The position numbers and the translations under genes were made by a program. From Daldinia sp. FL1419 (Eukaryota > Ascomycota > Sordariomycetes > Xylariales > Hypoxylaceae): 64,000 bases of DNA. Below, piece after piece: positions 61,299-64,000 of this stretch. The stretch covers positions 1 through 64,000 of the forward strand of contig MU623439.1 of the NCBI GenBank assembly GCA_025201765.1, read 5' to 3'. How positions within the stretch are numbered: position 1 is the stretch's first letter; each line of letters starts with the position of its first letter. Below the pieces are notes generated by a model. It had not been told where the DNA came from. It made no database searches and saw only the letters and a list, made by a program, of their open reading frames with translations.

Positions 61299-61492
61299 AT
61301 ACGGGATCGTAAGGAATAGGTCGGAATTCAAATTTGATTTTTAATGAGCAAGGAGAGATGAAGTTTTTATCGGATTCACTTTTGAATTTCCAGATGCATA
61401 CCTCATTTATTTTGAACGGAGCACCTGTCATGTACAGAAACCATAGTTTCTATGCGGGCGTTGGTTAATGTAGGAATTTCACGAATATTATC

Positions 61493-62350
61493 CTATTCGG
61501 TCTTTGATCTATCTGCAAAACGTCTTTGAAAGATAGACGTCTCCATCTTGAGACACGCTGACTGCCAATCTGTCGTCCACTTACGATAGAAAGGCTGATA
61601 TCCCAGAATACCCCCCACCCATCTACCTACTGCAACACCCAAGGCGTACGCCAACGTCTTACTAAACGGTACCCAACACGGTAGAGAAAGGTAAGAACCT
61701 CCTGCATCAAACATCTATAGGCGTCAATGAGAAGCCTGAAAGGTCTAGGGATAGGGGAACGGCTTACACTCATAACCTGGATCAAGTCCACCTTCTCGCC
61801 TTTGACGACGATTCGGTCCTGGTACGCATACCAGTTCTCGAAGAATATAGTGTCGAGCTTGAATAGTTCACGAGTATTCTCGGCCGAAAGCAAGAACCTC
61901 GTCACCTTCAAGTTTTCGTCCGTATCCTTGGTAACTGGCGAGTATAGCCTGTGGTTTGTCCACGGGCGAAAAGTAACCTCACCATCTTCGGGGCTAAGAA
62001 TACGCTCCTTGCCTTCAATTTCTACAGCTAGACGCCCTTCGAGAACCTGAAGATACTCCTCCTGGTGCGGGTGAAAATGCAGTGGTGGCTTTTCCGACGC
62101 GACGGCGACGACGCGCGGATGCTGAAGGAGAAAAGTCACGTCGTAAGCGAAGGCTCGGTCAGGATGAGAAGGGTGAGTGACCACACGCGTAGTTATGCCG
62201 CCTTCGAATCTATAAGCCGCACGATAGCCACAACTTTTAGTAAATTTCTTACTGCTACTCTGCGTAAAGAACCACTGATTAATAAAGCGTGTCCATAAAG
62301 CACGCAACTTACGCCGTGATCACGCGTCCTAAATACGGATCTTCAGCCAT
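61493..62350 (-). CDS. Cupin-domain protein
   Basis: 247 residues in exons 62350-62313, about 62251-61768 and 61714-61493. Introns are about 61 and 53 bp; the first acceptor could also be at 62254, changing one residue. The cupin metal-binding motif HFHPHQEEYLQVLEG (near residues 72-86) supplies His, His and Glu, and a second His lies in FRPWTNHRLYSP. The C-terminal exon is conserved-looking: SYLSLPCWVPFSKTLAYALG with GRWVGGILGYQPFYRKWTTD. Single-cupin fungal proteins with this tail occur in metabolite clusters; the reaction is unknown. An unspliced reading ends at 61627 and lacks this tail. Confidence 0.88.
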
Positions 62351-63549
62351 AGCTTATAAAAACGAACTTCGTATGATGAATCTTCTACTAGGAGCGAATA
62401 AGTGATATATAACCAGGACGGTATTATTCGGAGGCTTGGATAAGGAACCGTGGAGGCCGAAGATATCCTTTAGTTTTACCAGAGACCAAGATTATTCCTT
62501 ATAAAATCCACAGCAAGGATAACCCGATCTGAATTTCACGTAAGATAGATATTATCTTGTACACCTTGAACCCTTATAATTTATAGATTTTTATGTGTAT
62601 CTCGATTTTGTAAGCAGCATGAAATATCCTCGCCGTTGTATGCTTAACTTTTTAATTGCCTGGTTTACCCGTCACTACATTGCCTGGTGGCAATGCGTAT
62701 CTCATCTCCGCTTCATCACTCAAAAACTCCGCTAATTATGTTACGTGTTCTGGGACTTTAGGGACATTAGGACACGGCACACCCCGAAATGCTGGTTAAC
62801 TGCTAGGCTGGTTCTAGATAAGTCTGCTGAGCATCGGCATTGCAACTCAAGCATTCTCGTTCCAGGCTAGTACGGGAAAATTGCGATCTAAATTGTAAAG
62901 GAGCCGAACTGTGTTGCATTCTAGGTCCGCTAGGGCTAGCCTTGAATTGGTCATAGTCGTAGATTGACGCCATCCAGTCTTTCAGCTGGATCTTCCCCTG
63001 ACCTGATAATTCAGTGATCAGGGTGATACGATGGCCGTCTGGCAAACGATCTGCGTATATGGCATAACTGTGATTTACAGAGGCTAAGGTAAAGCTGCGG
63101 CACAGCTAATTCAATTCCGACCTCAGTCTAATAGGGGTAAACTGACGACCTGACGACCTCACGGGAAGAAGTTCGCACCGAAAGTCTAAAGATTTTCTAA
63201 TTAACTAACCTAGGTTAGAAGATATTAATGCAATCCACTCTTTACTAGGGCCGGCTTATATTTCCACGTTGGGCTGAGGGGCTTAGTGTTGAAGCTTTGG
63301 GGCCAACCGTCACTGCGGCACTCGAAATCGTAGGCATCTAATCTAACCCGTGCTCTGCTTAGTGCTTAACTAAATCCAGACGCGCTCAAAATTCACCAAA
63401 AGGCCAAGTTTGTATAATGTTTGCACCGAAGACTATATGGTAAAGGGTATCATGATAATATACACATAACGCTATATTCGAGTTATCTGTTCCTTCGTAG
63501 GCTGACTTGGTTACCCGACCCCGAAGAGCAACTAGGAGGAATAGACCTA
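62351..63549. other. Intergenic with a doubtful leftward open stretch
   Basis: A leftward open frame at about 63105-62803 reads SYAIYADRLPDGHRITLITE then LSGQGKIQLKDW. It looks protein-like but has no good ATG and no partner exons; a pseudogene fragment or orphan exon is possible. Nothing else is seen. Confidence 0.3.
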
Positions 63550-64000
63550 TTATTTGGGTAGCTTGAATCCTCCCGAAGCCAGAGTTTGGAACACTTGGTT
63601 GGGGTCATATTTTCTTGCCGTCTCCTTCAACTTCGCAACATTCTCTTGCCCGTAGTGTTCGATCACAGGTTGATCCGCAGCCGCATCGTTCATGAAGATA
63701 TAATCAACATAGTTCCCGCTAGTCTTGGACGCGTCGTCGATCTTGTTGATCATGCTCTGTGTGTAATTATGTGCTAATTCGTCGTCTTCGGGAGACCACC
63801 AACCCACGTCGAGGACAAGCCAGGTCTGGTTAACGGGTTTCAATCCGAGCGCGTTGCCGCCGTTTGCTTGTCCGGCAAGGACAGCACTACTGGAGATTGG
63901 CTGCCAACCAAATGCCAGAGACCCTGCAGTTAGGCCCTTTAGGCTTTCTAACTCCGGCGCCTTGCTTACAATGTCTCCTACTTTGCCGAATAGTTCTTCG
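63550..64000 (-). CDS. FAD-linked oxidoreductase, BBE type (partial)
   Basis: C-terminal ~149 residues of a berberine-bridge-enzyme-like flavoprotein; the gene continues past the right edge. The open frame runs unbroken from position 64000 to the TAA at 63550. The BBE-domain features are present: a WxSPEDDELAHNYTQSMINK helix, NYVDYIFMNDAA (the strand usually reading YxNYxD), a HYGQENVAKLKETARKYDPN helix and the closing VFQTL. Such enzymes oxidise carbohydrates or natural-product intermediates using covalently bound FAD; the binding residues lie in the missing part. It shares strand with the cupin gene 1.2 kb away. Confidence 0.88.
   Translation of the reverse strand, partial: EELFGKVGDIVSKAPELESLKGLTAGSLAFGWQPISSSAVLAGQANGGNALGLKPVNQTWLVLDVGWWSPEDDELAHNYTQSMINKIDDASKTSGNYVDYIFMNDAAADQPVIEHYGQENVAKLKETARKYDPNQVFQTLASGGFKLPK

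Overview
The window looks like nuclear DNA of a filamentous ascomycete. Genes carry short GT-AG introns of about 43-190 bp, and there is an Aim18-type mitochondrial protein, a HET-domain protein, a SAT4/rhodopsin-like membrane protein and a Grr1-type F-box protein. The 202-residue ribosomal protein uL13 (L16) resembles Sordariomycete versions as I recall them, so that class is my best guess (inference; the species is not identifiable by eye). Two strongly AT-rich blocks have the look of repeat-induced point mutation (RIP): C-to-T and G-to-A decay, stops in every frame, and transposon motifs still readable. No tRNA, rRNA, CRISPR array or telomere repeat was recognised.

Layout. Positions 1-9.1 kb are a RIP-degraded block holding a Ty1/copia pol relic (about 3.7-5.0 kb), a 429-bp MITE (5409-5837), a 13-bp minisatellite and a degenerate array of LTR-like repeats. 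A gene island follows from 9.1 to 52.4 kb: a sugar transporter whose 3' end is eroded by the AT-rich block, two short-chain dehydrogenases, a pentapeptide-repeat protein, ribosomal protein L16, a BAG-domain protein, glutaredoxin, a small membrane protein, AIM18, a SAT4-like protein, a HET protein, a secreted alpha/beta hydrolase, a hotdog thioesterase, a second sugar transporter, an FAD monooxygenase and the Grr1-like F-box/LRR protein. A Mutator-like MITE with 9-bp target duplications sits at 41.4-42.0 kb. The second copy of the 429-bp MITE (52420-52848) comes next, then a complete RIP-decayed Ty1/copia element (53148-59365) with 217-bp LTRs, a 5-bp target duplication and a polypurine tract. 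The right edge carries a reductase, a cupin protein and the end of a berberine-bridge-type FAD oxidoreductase.

How the genes relate. Housekeeping genes (L16, BAG, glutaredoxin, AIM18, Grr1-like) occupy the island core. The genes touching the AT-rich blocks are accessory metabolic ones: transporter plus two SDRs on the left, SDR plus cupin plus FAD oxidoreductase on the right. The latter could be the edge of a biosynthetic cluster that continues past the window. Intergenic DNA is unusually rich in short palindromic motifs built on TACCTAGGTA. The most interesting structural signals are three non-autonomous DNA transposons with clean ends and a GC-AG intron in the Grr1-like gene.
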